Positions 17,393 through 25,905 of a stretch of DNA of 64,000 nt are shown one piece after another; position 1 is the first letter of the stretch, and each line of letters opens with the position of its first letter. The notes under the pieces are model-generated. The model was not told the DNA's origin, ran no database searches, and worked only from the letters and a program-made list of their open reading frames with translations. Origin of the DNA: Ramlibacter algicola (GTDB lineage: Bacteria; Pseudomonadota; Gammaproteobacteria; Burkholderiales; Burkholderiaceae_C); assembly GCF_016641735.1 (NCBI RefSeq), contig NZ_JAEDAO010000001.1, positions 4,134,520 through 4,198,519 on the forward strand, given 5' to 3'. Made by a program: the position numbers and the translations under genes.

Positions 17393-18049
17393 TCACCAGC
17401 GCGCGGGCAGCTTGCGCATCAGCGTGATCTGCCGCACGCCGAGCTCCACGTAGCCACCGCGTTCGAGGTCCTTCAGAAGGCGGCTGACCATCTCGCGCGA
17501 CGCGCCGATGCGGCTGGCGATGGTCTGGTGCGTGATGGGTGACAGGGTGATCGGCGCTTCCGGCCGCGCGGGACCATGGCGGCCTTCCAGCGTGCTCACG
17601 ACGCGCCCGTAGACGTCCTTGAGCGCCAGCTCGCGCGCCTTCGCGGTGAGCCTGCGGCCACGGTGCAGCAGGCGCAGGATGAAGTCCAGCGCGTGCGCGG
17701 GGTCGTCGAGCAGGTGCTGGCGCAGCGCCGCGCGGCCGACGACCGAGCACGCGACCGGTTCCAGCGTCAGTGCGGAGGTCAGGCGCGGGCCGGCATCGAG
17801 GCAGGACTCGCCGAAGCACTCGCCGGGGCCGACCGTCTCGTACGTGATCTCGTGCCCCGCGGCGTCGTTCGAGTACAGCTTGACCCGCCCCTCGACGACG
17901 ATGAACAGCGACTCGCCCGGCTCGCCTTCGTTGGCGAGGATGGTGCTGCGGGTGTAGCGGCGGTAGGTGCCGCGGCGCGCGAGGGCGCGTACCGGTTCGG
18001 CCAAGGCCTCGTAGAGGCGGTCCGGACCCACGTCGATGAGCGATCTCAT
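17393..18049 (-). CDS. Crp/Fnr-family transcriptional regulator
   Basis: A 218-residue regulator: N-terminal cyclic-nucleotide-binding-like beta-barrel (residues about 25-130; GESLFIVVEGRVKLYSND) and C-terminal winged helix (THQTIASRIGASREMVSRLLKDLERGGYV). There are no clustered N-terminal Cys residues, so it is not an Fnr-type iron-sulfur sensor. The start at MRSLIDVGPDRLYEA has a GGGGGAC ribosome site; the longer upstream frame is not credible. It lies 73 bases downstream of a LuxR-type gene in the same orientation and converges on hpd. Its ligand cannot be told from sequence. Confidence 0.88.
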   Translation of the reverse strand: MRSLIDVGPDRLYEALAEPVRALARRGTYRRYTRSTILANEGEPGESLFIVVEGRVKLYSNDAAGHEITYETVGPGECFGESCLDAGPRLTSALTLEPVACSVVGRAALRQHLLDDPAHALDFILRLLHRGRRLTAKARELALKDVYGRVVSTLEGRHGPARPEAPITLSPITHQTIASRIGASREMVSRLLKDLERGGYVELGVRQITLMRKLPARW

Positions 18050-18122
18050 GTCGCGTCCCCCTGGATTCTTGTTCTGCGGGCACCGTAGCACCGGGTGCCC
18101 CGCGGGCGCAAGCGCCGTGCTG

Positions 18123-18773
18123 TCAGTGCACGCTGTCGAAGACCGCCGGGGCGATGGGCGGCAGCATGGCCACCCGGCTGACCAGTTCGCGCACGCCGCT
18201 GGAGCGGGTCTTGGCGCACAGGCTGCGCACATGGCTGCGGACGGTGGAGACGGCCACCTTCAGCTGGCGCGCGGTCTGCGGCGCCGAGTAGCCCTGGCAC
18301 AGGATGGACAGCACGGTTTCCTCGGCCGGGGTGAGCGAGTGCGTGCGGGCGAAGAAGCACAGCATCAGCGATTCGCAGACGCTGGCGCGCGCGAACAGCA
18401 GGCCCGCCTGCACCGGCTGCGCGCCGTTGCCGCGGCCGACCGGCACCAGCGCGAGGGTCAACGGGGTGCCCTTGGGCGCGCTGATCGTGACGAGGCTGCG
18501 CTTGCCCGAAGCGGCGCGCACGAGCGCGTCGGCCAGCACGCGGCCATCGGCCACCATGTGCGTCTGCAGGCGCCCCTGCTGCACCCACAGCACGCGCTGG
18601 CTCGCCAGCTCATGGCGCGCGACCTGGTTGGCGTGCACGACTTCCCCGTCGGCCTTGGCGATCGCGATGCCGTAGGCGAGTTCGTCCAGCACCAGGTCCA
18701 GGCCGGGCGCCGGCATCCAGCGCATGTCGGTGCCCGCGCCGGCGGCGCCGGCGAACTGTCTCGTGTCTTCCAT
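18123..18773 (-). CDS. LuxR-family regulator with PAS-like sensor
   Basis: A 216-residue regulator. The N-terminal half (LDLVLDELAYGIAIAKADGE) resembles a PAS fold, and the C-terminal LuxR helix-turn-helix is LTPAEETVLSILCQGYSAPQTARQLKVAVSTVRSH. No phospho-acceptor receiver domain or autoinducer-binding domain is visible. A strong AAGGGAGG ribosome site precedes the ATG. The gene is followed in the same direction by a Crp/Fnr gene, and a consensus CRP-type palindrome lies 80-95 bases upstream. Targets are unknown. Confidence 0.85.
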   Translation of the reverse strand: MEDTRQFAGAAGAGTDMRWMPAPGLDLVLDELAYGIAIAKADGEVVHANQVARHELASQRVLWVQQGRLQTHMVADGRVLADALVRAASGKRSLVTISAPKGTPLTLALVPVGRGNGAQPVQAGLLFARASVCESLMLCFFARTHSLTPAEETVLSILCQGYSAPQTARQLKVAVSTVRSHVRSLCAKTRSSGVRELVSRVAMLPPIAPAVFDSVH

Positions 18774-18852
18774 GGAAGCCTCCCTTGTTCGTGAGGAAGC
18801 AAGGGTAGGCAGCGGGTGGCGGCGGAGGAAGTGAACTATCCACCGTCGCGCT

Positions 18853-18868
18853 TGTGACCTGCGTCACA
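18853..18868. promoter_or_regulatory. CRP-type palindrome upstream of the LuxR gene
   Basis: TGTGA CCTGCG TCACA matches the E. coli CRP consensus TGTGA-N6-TCACA exactly, within a 7-bp inverted repeat TTGTGAC/GTCACAA (18852-18869). It lies between the LuxR-type gene and the hydrolase 3' end. A possible -10 (GATAGT, complement of 18835-18840) is close enough for the site to overlap the -35 region. The neighbouring Crp/Fnr protein or a genomic CRP could bind it. Confidence 0.55.
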
Positions 18869-18918
18869 AAGGATCGGCTGCATGGACGATGGGGCCCAGT
18901 CAGCCGATGCGAACGCTC

Positions 18919-19824
18919 CTACGTTGGCCGCCGCGCGATGAGAGCGAACGTGCCCTCGATGACTTCGGGCTGGAACGCGAGATCGACGTGGGCGGCGCCG
19001 CGCACCAGCCGGTTGTCCGCCCCTGCGAGCGTGGCGGTCGAGGGCGGAAAGACGATGTTGTCGCAGTTCGCGTACCAGCAGGTGAAGGGCACGGGCGCTG
19101 TCGCCGCATTCGCCAGGTGCTGCAGCCATGCGCTGCCGGCGCGCATCTGCCTGGTGTTGGTGCGGCGCGCGAAGCGGGCGAGCAATGTTCCGTGGTGCGG
19201 ACTGCCGATGGTGACCACGTGCGCGACGCGTGGCTCGGTGCCGGCCTTGCGCAGCCAGGCGCGCGCTGCCAGGCCACCCATGCTGTGGCAGACCAGGACG
19301 GGCGCACGGCCGGTCGCGTCGGTGAGTTGCCGGACGGCGGCGTCGATCACGTCGGCGTAGCCATCGATCGAGCCGTGCACCGGCTCCAGGTTCACCGCGA
19401 TGCAGGGATGGCCGCGCCGCGCCGCCTCCCGCATCCAGGGCGCCCAGAAGCCGCGATTGCACATGAAGCCGTGCACGAAGACGATGCCGCGCTTGTCGCC
19501 GGCATGGACGGCGTCGGGCACCGCGCGCCAGGCGAATGGCTGGCGCCATCCGAAGACGCGGAAGCCTTGCAGCGTTTCACGCCACCAGGCTGCGACGAGC
19601 TGCCCGATCGACGCGCGGGGCGCCGGATCATTGCCGTGCGTGGCGGCCAGCAGGACGAACTCGGTGGCGAGGAAGAAGCTGTGGATCGAGCCGATCGCAA
19701 CCGCGCCCAGGATGGCGAGCACCGGTCGATCGGGCCACCAGGCCAGGAGCCAGGCGACCGCGGCCAGCGCGATCGCCAGCACCACGCCCTGCAGCAGGCG
19801 CGCCAGGCTGGAGTTCGGCGCCAT
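18919..19824 (-). CDS. Membrane-anchored alpha/beta-hydrolase (lipase-like)
   Basis: A 301-residue protein with two N-terminal hydrophobic segments (about residues 8-27 and 33-60) and an alpha/beta-hydrolase domain. The oxyanion-hole motif is VHGFMCNRGFW. The nucleophile elbow is VCHSMGGLAARAW (Ser in HSMGG), and a late His lies in GAAHVDLAF. This arrangement resembles triacylglycerol lipases/esterases. Start ATG 19824 overlaps the GMC oxidoreductase stop by one base; an upstream TTG is less likely. It is the third gene of the Tat protein-GMC-hydrolase group, suggesting a shared lipid or sterol-like substrate (inference). Confidence 0.82.
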   Translation of the reverse strand: MAPNSSLARLLQGVVLAIALAAVAWLLAWWPDRPVLAILGAVAIGSIHSFFLATEFVLLAATHGNDPAPRASIGQLVAAWWRETLQGFRVFGWRQPFAWRAVPDAVHAGDKRGIVFVHGFMCNRGFWAPWMREAARRGHPCIAVNLEPVHGSIDGYADVIDAAVRQLTDATGRAPVLVCHSMGGLAARAWLRKAGTEPRVAHVVTIGSPHHGTLLARFARRTNTRQMRAGSAWLQHLANAATAPVPFTCWYANCDNIVFPPSTATLAGADNRLVRGAAHVDLAFQPEVIEGTFALIARRPT

Positions 19825-21419
19825 CAAGCCAGGGAGATGTCGCGGCCGGACAGCGACTTGGCCAGGCCCTGGGCCAGCCGGTTGACGATGCCGTAGACCG
19901 ACAGTTGCGGATTGGCGCCGATGCTGGTGGGAAAGAGCGATCCGTCGTGCACGGACAGATTGTCGACCTGCCAGTGGATGCCGTCAGGCCGGGTGACGCC
20001 CAGAGATGCAGTCCCGCCCAGGCCGCAGCCGCCCATCACGTGCGCGCTGACGACCTTGGTCAGCAACGGCTGCATCGGCATGGCGTGCAAGGCCTGGCGG
20101 GCCGCAGCCCAGCTGGTGTACGGCTGCGCTAGCTCGTGCACCGGCAGCACGTGGCGGGCGCCGGCGGCGAACTGGAGTTCGGCCATGCTCAGCAGCGCGC
20201 GCCGGCAGCCGTCCAGCACGAAGTCGTTCAGGGGGTAGTCGAGTTCGGGCGAGCCGTCGCTGCGCAGGTGCACGGTGCCGCCTTCCGATTGCGGGTGGAA
20301 GCCGTCACGCAGCAAGGCCAGCAACGCGTGGGTGAACGGGAAATCGCGCAAGGCCTGCGCCTGCTGCTGCCCCATGCCGGTGGTGGTCGACGCGAAGATC
20401 AGCGGATGCAGCGGCGGCGCTTCGAGCTTGTAGCCGATCGGGCCGTCGACAGGCTGCGTCTCGAGGAAGTGATCGCTGTAGATCGACTGCGGCGCGCCTT
20501 TCCAGCCTTCGACCTGCTGCGGCATCACCGAGGCCGAGATGACGACGGGGTGCAGGAACGTGCGCCGTCCCAGGCGGCCATGCGGATCCGGGGCTTGCGA
20601 GCGCAGCAGCAACGCGGGGGAATTGATGGCGCCGCCGGCCAGCACGTAGTGGCGCGCCTCGATGCGGATTTCGGCGCCGTCCGGACCGGTGCCACGGCAC
20701 AGCAGCGCACGCACGCGGCCGTTCGCGAACTCGAAGCGCTCGGCGCGCGTTTCGACCAGCAGTGATGCGCCTCGGTCCAATGCGGCCGGGATCGTCGTGA
20801 CGAGCATCGACTGCTTCGCATTCGTCGGGCAGCCCATGCCGCAGGAGCCGAGGTTCCAGCAGCCCTTGACGTTGCGCGGGATCGCCGCGGCGGCGATGCC
20901 CAGCTTGGCGGCGCCGCGCCGCAGCAGGTCGTTGTTCTCGTTGGGCGCCGCGAGCCACGGACCGATGGAGAGCCGGCGCTCGGCCTGCTCGAAATACGGC
21001 GCGAGATCGTCGTTGCCGAAGCCCGCCAGGCCGAAGTGCTGCTGCCAGTGCGTGAGCGTGGCGGGCGGCGTGCGGAAGGAGCTGGTCCAGTTGACGGTGG
21101 TCGATCCACCCACGCAGCGGCCCTGCAGGATGGTGATGGCCTTGTCGCGCGTCTTGCGCGCGGCGCTCTCCTGGTACAGCGCCGGATACGCCTCGGACTC
21201 CAGCTGGCGGAAGTCGCTGCTGCTGCGAAGCGGCCCTTCTTCGACCAGCAGCACCTGCAGTCCGGCACGCGACAGGATGTCGGCGGTGACGCCGGCACCC
21301 GCCCCGCTGCCGACGATGGCGATGTCGCACGCGATGCGCCGCGGCGGTTGGCCGTGCGGGCCGCCGCTCACGCGCCAGCCGCGCGCGAGTCCTTCGCGAA
21401 TGGGATCGGGCACAGGCAT
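19824..21419 (-). CDS. GMC-family FAD-dependent oxidoreductase
   Basis: A 531-residue glucose-methanol-choline oxidoreductase. The dinucleotide-binding motif is IVGSGAGAGVTADILSRAG followed by VLLVEEG. GRCVGGSTTVNW is the FAD-contact region, and CGMGCPTNAKQSML and the C-terminal SAHVMGGC..G hold the catalytic His region. The substrate may be an alcohol or sterol-type compound. It has no signal peptide of its own. The preceding gene encodes a Tat-signal protein ending one base before this start; in related dehydrogenases such a small subunit carries the flavoprotein to the periplasm (established for gluconate/sorbitol types, inferred here). Confidence 0.9.
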   Translation of the reverse strand: MPVPDPIREGLARGWRVSGGPHGQPPRRIACDIAIVGSGAGAGVTADILSRAGLQVLLVEEGPLRSSSDFRQLESEAYPALYQESAARKTRDKAITILQGRCVGGSTTVNWTSSFRTPPATLTHWQQHFGLAGFGNDDLAPYFEQAERRLSIGPWLAAPNENNDLLRRGAAKLGIAAAAIPRNVKGCWNLGSCGMGCPTNAKQSMLVTTIPAALDRGASLLVETRAERFEFANGRVRALLCRGTGPDGAEIRIEARHYVLAGGAINSPALLLRSQAPDPHGRLGRRTFLHPVVISASVMPQQVEGWKGAPQSIYSDHFLETQPVDGPIGYKLEAPPLHPLIFASTTTGMGQQQAQALRDFPFTHALLALLRDGFHPQSEGGTVHLRSDGSPELDYPLNDFVLDGCRRALLSMAELQFAAGARHVLPVHELAQPYTSWAAARQALHAMPMQPLLTKVVSAHVMGGCGLGGTASLGVTRPDGIHWQVDNLSVHDGSLFPTSIGANPQLSVYGIVNRLAQGLAKSLSGRDISLA

Positions 21420-21926
21420 CTACACCGCCACCGGCCCGGGGTAGCCGAGCACCTGCCAGGTGCCGGCGTCGGAGAAGTACGCGCCGCCGACCAGGTCGTG
21501 CAGGCCCTGGTACGCCTGGCGGCGCAACAACAGCGATGACACGCGCATGTCCTGGAGCGCGGCCTGCACGTCCTGCACCGCGGCATCCGGCCACGGTGCG
21601 TCGAGGCCGACGAGGGCGCGGCGACCCGCGGCCGTGCCGAGCAAGGCGAGCAATTGCGAGAGCTCGGCCTGCGCGTGCGGCGGCAGCGTGGCGATGACGG
21701 CGTCGGTGCGCGCGAGCAGGCCGGACAAGGCGGTTGCGCGCTCGGCAGGTGCTTGCGGCAGGACCCCATCGAGGATGGCCGCGCCGATGGCGGCCATCAT
21801 CGGCTTGGATTCGGCCGCCAGTTTCCCATCGCGCAAGCCCGGGGTGACGAGCGCGGCGGCGCCGCCACCGACGGCGAGGACGACCGCGGCTCCCAGTCCG
21901 AGCTTGAGCCAGCTTCGCCTGCGCAT
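21420..21926 (-). CDS. Tat-signal small protein, probable partner of the GMC enzyme
   Basis: A 168-residue protein starting MRRRSWLKLGLGAAVVLAV, a twin-arginine signal followed by a hydrophobic stretch, so export by Tat is likely. The mature part is alpha-helical and Ala/Leu-rich with no cofactor motif. It resembles, by size and position, the gamma subunit (subunit 3) of membrane-bound gluconate/sugar dehydrogenases. The stop codon abuts the GMC start with no gap. The larger open frame upstream is antisense to the divergent gene and is rejected. Confidence 0.75.
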   Translation of the reverse strand: MRRRSWLKLGLGAAVVLAVGGGAAALVTPGLRDGKLAAESKPMMAAIGAAILDGVLPQAPAERATALSGLLARTDAVIATLPPHAQAELSQLLALLGTAAGRRALVGLDAPWPDAAVQDVQAALQDMRVSSLLLRRQAYQGLHDLVGGAYFSDAGTWQVLGYPGPVAV

Positions 21927-21993
21927 GCACCGATGATGCCGGGGGCGCGTGGGAGCCGGTAGAGGGTGCCGCCTAGTTAGACTGCGGGTTTGC

Positions 21994-22728
21994 ATGGAAG
22001 CCGCTCGCACGATCCGTGATTCGGTCCAGCAGGTCGCGCGCCTGCGCGAACTCGCGGCCGCCGATCCCCGGTTGCATGCAGCGCTGCTCGCCGTGAAGCG
22101 GCTGCAATCGCGGCGCTTCTCGGGCACCTACGCCGACCTGCTGCAAGGCGGCACGTTCGCCGCAGCGGCGGGCTTCTTCCTCGAGGAACTCTACGGCGAC
22201 CGTGACTATTCGGACCGCGATGCGCAGTTCGCGCGCATCGCCGGCGCGATCGACAGGTTCTTCCCGGCGCAGGTCGCGCGCACCGCCGCGGACCTGGCCG
22301 CGCTGCATGCGCTGACGGAGGATCTCGATCTTGCGATGGCCCGGGAGTGGCTGCGAATCGACGGCAGCGACGTGCACCGGTATGCCGCGGCGTGGAAGGC
22401 GATCGATCGGGCGGTGGATCGTGAAAGGCAGTTGGGATCGGTCGTCGAGCTCGGGCGCGAATTGGCGCGGCTCACGCGTGCCCCAGGACTGCGCACGATG
22501 CTGCGCATGATGCGCGGCGCGGCCGGTGCCGCCGGCCTGGGCGAGTTGCAGCGGTTCCTCGAGACCGGCTTTGACACGTTCGCGGCCATGGCTCGCCAGC
22601 GTGGGGCGGTCGAAGCGTTCCTGTCGACCGTCGAGGAGCGGGAAGGCGCCCTGCTGCGTGCCCTGGGGTCCGGCGACCCTGTCGCCGCCGAGACCGAGCT
22701 CGCACGCATCCTAGGACAAGCCCCGTAG
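21994..22728 (+). CDS. Conserved helical protein of unknown function
   Basis: A 244-residue, almost wholly alpha-helical soluble protein without signal or membrane segment. A conserved-looking core is RRFSGTYADLLQGG..AAAGFFLEELYGDRDYSDRD, seen in FFLxELYG-containing hypothetical proteins; I know no function for it. The start is at ATG 21994 (MEAARTIRDSVQQ). It is divergent from the Tat gene (67 bases apart) and 49 bases ahead of fadD in the same direction, so it may be co-transcribed with it. Confidence 0.75.
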   Translation: MEAARTIRDSVQQVARLRELAAADPRLHAALLAVKRLQSRRFSGTYADLLQGGTFAAAAGFFLEELYGDRDYSDRDAQFARIAGAIDRFFPAQVARTAADLAALHALTEDLDLAMAREWLRIDGSDVHRYAAAWKAIDRAVDRERQLGSVVELGRELARLTRAPGLRTMLRMMRGAAGAAGLGELQRFLETGFDTFAAMARQRGAVEAFLSTVEEREGALLRALGSGDPVAAETELARILGQAP

Positions 22729-22777
22729 CTGCCGGCCGGGCGGCATGCACACAATAGCTCTCAAAAGGAGAGCATGC

Positions 22778-24463
22778 ATGGATCGTCCCTGGCTGCGAAG
22801 TTATCCCGATGGCGTGCCGCACGACATCGACGTCGGCCAGTACCGCTCGCTGACGCAGCTGCTGGAGGAGTCGTTCCGCAAGAACGCCAGCCGGCCGTTC
22901 TCGGTCTGCATGGAATCCTGGATGACGTACGGCCAGCTCGACGAGCTGTCGACGGCCCTGGGCGGCTGGTTGCAGGCGCAAGGGCTCGAGCCGGGAGCGC
23001 GGGTGGCCATCATGCTGCCCAACGTGCCGCAGTTCGCGGTGACGATGGCGGCCATCCTGCGCGCGGGCTACACCTGCGTGAACGTGAACCCGCTGTACAC
23101 GGCGCGCGAGCTCGAGCACCAGCTGAAGGATTCGGGCGCCTCGGCCATCGTCATCCTCGAGAACTTCGCCCACACGCTGGAAGAAGTGATCGAGCGCACG
23201 CAGGTGCGCCACGTCGTGCTGGCGTCGATGGGTGACCTGCTCGGGTTCTGGTACGGCCGCTGGATCACGTTCGCCGTCCGCCACCTGGCCAAGATGGTCC
23301 CGGCGTACAAGCTGCCGCTGTCGCAAGGCCGCCAGGTCGTCCCCTTCATGCGGGCGGTCTCCGAAGGCCGGCAGCTCGGGATGAAGCCGACGCAGCAGAC
23401 GCTCGACTCGGTCGCTTTCCTGCAATACACCGGCGGCACGACCGGCTTGTCGAAGGGGGCGGTGCTCACGCATCGCAACATCGTGGCGGCGATCCTGCAG
23501 GCGGAAGCCTGGTTCACGCCGGCGCTGGGCAAGGTGGGCGACGTCGGCAAGTGCAACCTGGTCGCGGCCCTGCCGCTGTACCACATCTTCGCGCTGACGC
23601 TGTGCCTGCTCGGCATCCGGTGGGGCGCGCATCTGACGCTCATTCCCAACCCGCGGGACATCGGCAAGTTCGTCGAGGTGCTCAAGCGGCGCCCGTTCCA
23701 CATCCTTCCCGCGGTGAACACCTTGTTCAACGCGCTGTTGCAGCATCCGCAGTTCCGCTCGGTCGACTTCTCGCAGTTGTGCGTGTCGCAGGCCGGCGGC
23801 ATGGCCGCGTCCGAAGGAACGGCGCGGCAATGGCAGAAGGTCACGGGCTGCGCGATGGTCGAGGGGTGGGGCATGAGCGAGACCTGCGCCATCGGGACCA
23901 ACAACCCGGTGATGGCGCGCGAGTTCTCCGGAACGATCGGGCTGCCGCTTCCTTCGATCGAGGTCGCGATCAAGGACGACGCCGGCAGCAGCCTCGCCCT
24001 GGGTGAATCCGGCGAGATCTGCATCAAGGGCCCGAACGTCATGCCGGGTTACTACAACCAGGCGGACGAAACGGCGAAGGCATTCACGCCAGACGGCTTC
24101 ATGCGCACCGGCGACATCGGCGTGATGGACGAGCGCGGCTACACGCGCATCATCGATCGCAAGAAGGACATGATCCTGGTGAGCGGGTTCAACGTGTTCC
24201 CGAACGAGCTGGAAAACGTGATCTCCTTGTGCCCGGGTGTCGTGGAGTGCGCCGCGGTCGGCATCACCGACGAGAAGACGGGCGAGGCGATCAAGGTGTA
24301 CGTGGTGAAGAACGACCCGATCCTCACCGAGGACGACGTCATGAAGTACTGCCGCCAGCACCTCACGGGCTACAAGGTGCCCAAGCACATCGAGTTCCGC
24401 GAGGACCTGCCCAAGTCGAACGTGGGCAAGATCCTGCGCCGCGAGCTGCGCAACGGGAAGTGA
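22778..24463 (+). CDS. fadD: Long-chain fatty acid--CoA ligase
   Basis: A 561-residue acyl-CoA synthetase, the same length as E. coli FadD. It activates fatty acids with ATP and CoA at the inner membrane. The AMP-binding P-loop is YTGGTTGLSKGAVLTH; further motifs are EGWGMSETCAIG, the hinge region RTGDIGVMDERGYTRIIDRKKDMILVSG and the C-terminal catalytic Lys in SNVGKILRREL. AAAAGGAG precedes the ATG at a good distance. It converges with the UPF0489 gene with 10 bases between stops, marking the end of the giant-protein operon. Confidence 0.95.
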   Translation: MDRPWLRSYPDGVPHDIDVGQYRSLTQLLEESFRKNASRPFSVCMESWMTYGQLDELSTALGGWLQAQGLEPGARVAIMLPNVPQFAVTMAAILRAGYTCVNVNPLYTARELEHQLKDSGASAIVILENFAHTLEEVIERTQVRHVVLASMGDLLGFWYGRWITFAVRHLAKMVPAYKLPLSQGRQVVPFMRAVSEGRQLGMKPTQQTLDSVAFLQYTGGTTGLSKGAVLTHRNIVAAILQAEAWFTPALGKVGDVGKCNLVAALPLYHIFALTLCLLGIRWGAHLTLIPNPRDIGKFVEVLKRRPFHILPAVNTLFNALLQHPQFRSVDFSQLCVSQAGGMAASEGTARQWQKVTGCAMVEGWGMSETCAIGTNNPVMAREFSGTIGLPLPSIEVAIKDDAGSSLALGESGEICIKGPNVMPGYYNQADETAKAFTPDGFMRTGDIGVMDERGYTRIIDRKKDMILVSGFNVFPNELENVISLCPGVVECAAVGITDEKTGEAIKVYVVKNDPILTEDDVMKYCRQHLTGYKVPKHIEFREDLPKSNVGKILRRELRNGK

Positions 24464-24473
24464 CGCCGGCTGG

Positions 24474-25904
24474 CTAGGCCGGGATCGCCAGGCGCCTCGC
24501 GACGGCGTCCAGGCGATGCAGCAGCTGCGAGCGGTCCGCCTGCGCCTGATGGGCGGCAGCCGCGCGCCCCGCCCGCCGCGCGGCCTGTTCCATCCATTGC
24601 AAGGGCAACGGCCATGCGGGCGCCGCTTGGTGCGCCCGTTCGGCCCACGCGAGCGCCGCCACCGCGTCGCCCTTCTGCAGTGCAGCTCCGCACAGGAGCA
24701 GCCAGGCCTGCACGCGCGTCTCGTCATCTTCCGCGGCGCGCGCGAGCCACGGCGCCGCACGCGGCGCATCGCCGGTGGCCAGGCACAAGCGCGCGATGGC
24801 AAGGGCGAGGTCGGGATGGCCAGCCGGTCCCTGGCGTGACTGCTGGTCGCAGTGCAGGGCGTCCTGCAGCCGGCCCTCGCCGGCCTGCAGCAGGCCGAGG
24901 GCCACCCAGGCCGCGCGGCGCTCGGGCGAAGGCGGCTGCGCAGCGACGATACGCTCGAGGGCGACGCGTTCGGCTGCAGGCACGCGCACACCGCGGGCAC
25001 GGGCTGCGCCCAGCGTGCGCAGCGGATCGTCCGCGTACGCAGCGTCGCGCCCGGCGGCCGCAACCTGCAGGCGCTGCGCCTCCGCCGGGTCGCCGCAGGC
25101 CAGCGACAGCGCGTGCAGTGTCGCGGCGCAGTCGGGATGGCCTGCGAGTTCGGCGCGCAGCAGCGCTTCACGCTGCGCAGGGTCGCGTTCGGCCGCGGCC
25201 AGGCGGCTCCAGTGCGGCAGGTCGGCGCGTTCGTCCCACGCGGCCGCGACCAGGTCGGCGATGAAGCGATGCCGCAGCGGCAGGAAGCCGGTGCCCACCG
25301 ACCGCGCCACGGTGAGCGGCCGCGCCGGGCCGAGCCAGTCGCGCAGTTGCCGGCAGGCCGCCAGGGGATCGCACCACAGCGTGTCGCCCGGCACCGCCAC
25401 GAAGTAGTCGGCGTCGATGTCGAGCAGCAGCGGGCCTTCGATCGGCAGCCCCTGCAGCTGGGCCAGCGTGCCGGCGACGATGTCCAGCCCCAGCAGCCTG
25501 CCCTGCAGCCAGCCGCCGCGGCCCATCGAGAACGATTCAAGCTGCTCCGGCGTGACGCCTTCCATCTGCGCGAGCGCACCCAGCGCACCCATCGCGCCAT
25601 CACGCAACACGTGGGGCGGCGCCACCCACACCAGGTGCCGCACGAGGCCGAGTTGCGCGGCGGGATGCAGGAAGTCCTCGATGCCGAAGCAGGCCCTGCG
25701 GTCCGGGTCGAGCGGATGCGCGGCCTGCAGCGCGCGCCAGGCTTCGGGCGTTCGGGCGTGGCGCAGGCGATCGATGCGCGCCGGCTCGACGAACTGCAGG
25801 TCCAGGTGGGCGTCGAGCGACACGAGCGTGGCGCCCTGAGCGCCCTGGGCCAGCCAGTGCGGCAGCACCGACGCGTGCTCCTCGAAGACGGTGGCGACGC
25901 CCAT
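24474..25904 (-). CDS. UPF0489-domain protein with TPR-like C-terminus
   Basis: A 476-residue protein, the last gene of the giant-protein operon. Residues about 1-230 fit the UPF0489 family (arginase-like fold): SLDAHLDLQFVEPAR and LLLDIDADYFVAVPGD place Asp/His residues as possible metal ligands. From about residue 270 it becomes Ala/Leu/Arg-rich helical pairs (LALAIARLCLATGDAPRAAP, AWLLLCGAALQKGDAVAALA) resembling tetratricopeptide repeats. Start ATG 25904 abuts the methyltransferase stop. A biochemical role is unknown; context suggests modification or handling of the exported protein or a cofactor. Confidence 0.75.
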   Translation of the reverse strand: MGVATVFEEHASVLPHWLAQGAQGATLVSLDAHLDLQFVEPARIDRLRHARTPEAWRALQAAHPLDPDRRACFGIEDFLHPAAQLGLVRHLVWVAPPHVLRDGAMGALGALAQMEGVTPEQLESFSMGRGGWLQGRLLGLDIVAGTLAQLQGLPIEGPLLLDIDADYFVAVPGDTLWCDPLAACRQLRDWLGPARPLTVARSVGTGFLPLRHRFIADLVAAAWDERADLPHWSRLAAAERDPAQREALLRAELAGHPDCAATLHALSLACGDPAEAQRLQVAAAGRDAAYADDPLRTLGAARARGVRVPAAERVALERIVAAQPPSPERRAAWVALGLLQAGEGRLQDALHCDQQSRQGPAGHPDLALAIARLCLATGDAPRAAPWLARAAEDDETRVQAWLLLCGAALQKGDAVAALAWAERAHQAAPAWPLPLQWMEQAARRAGRAAAAHQAQADRSQLLHRLDAVARRLAIPA

Positions 25905-25905
25905 G

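Noticed and set aside
24464-24473. A terminator between fadD and the UPF0489 gene
   Set aside because: Only 10 bases separate the stops and no stem-loop with T-run is visible.
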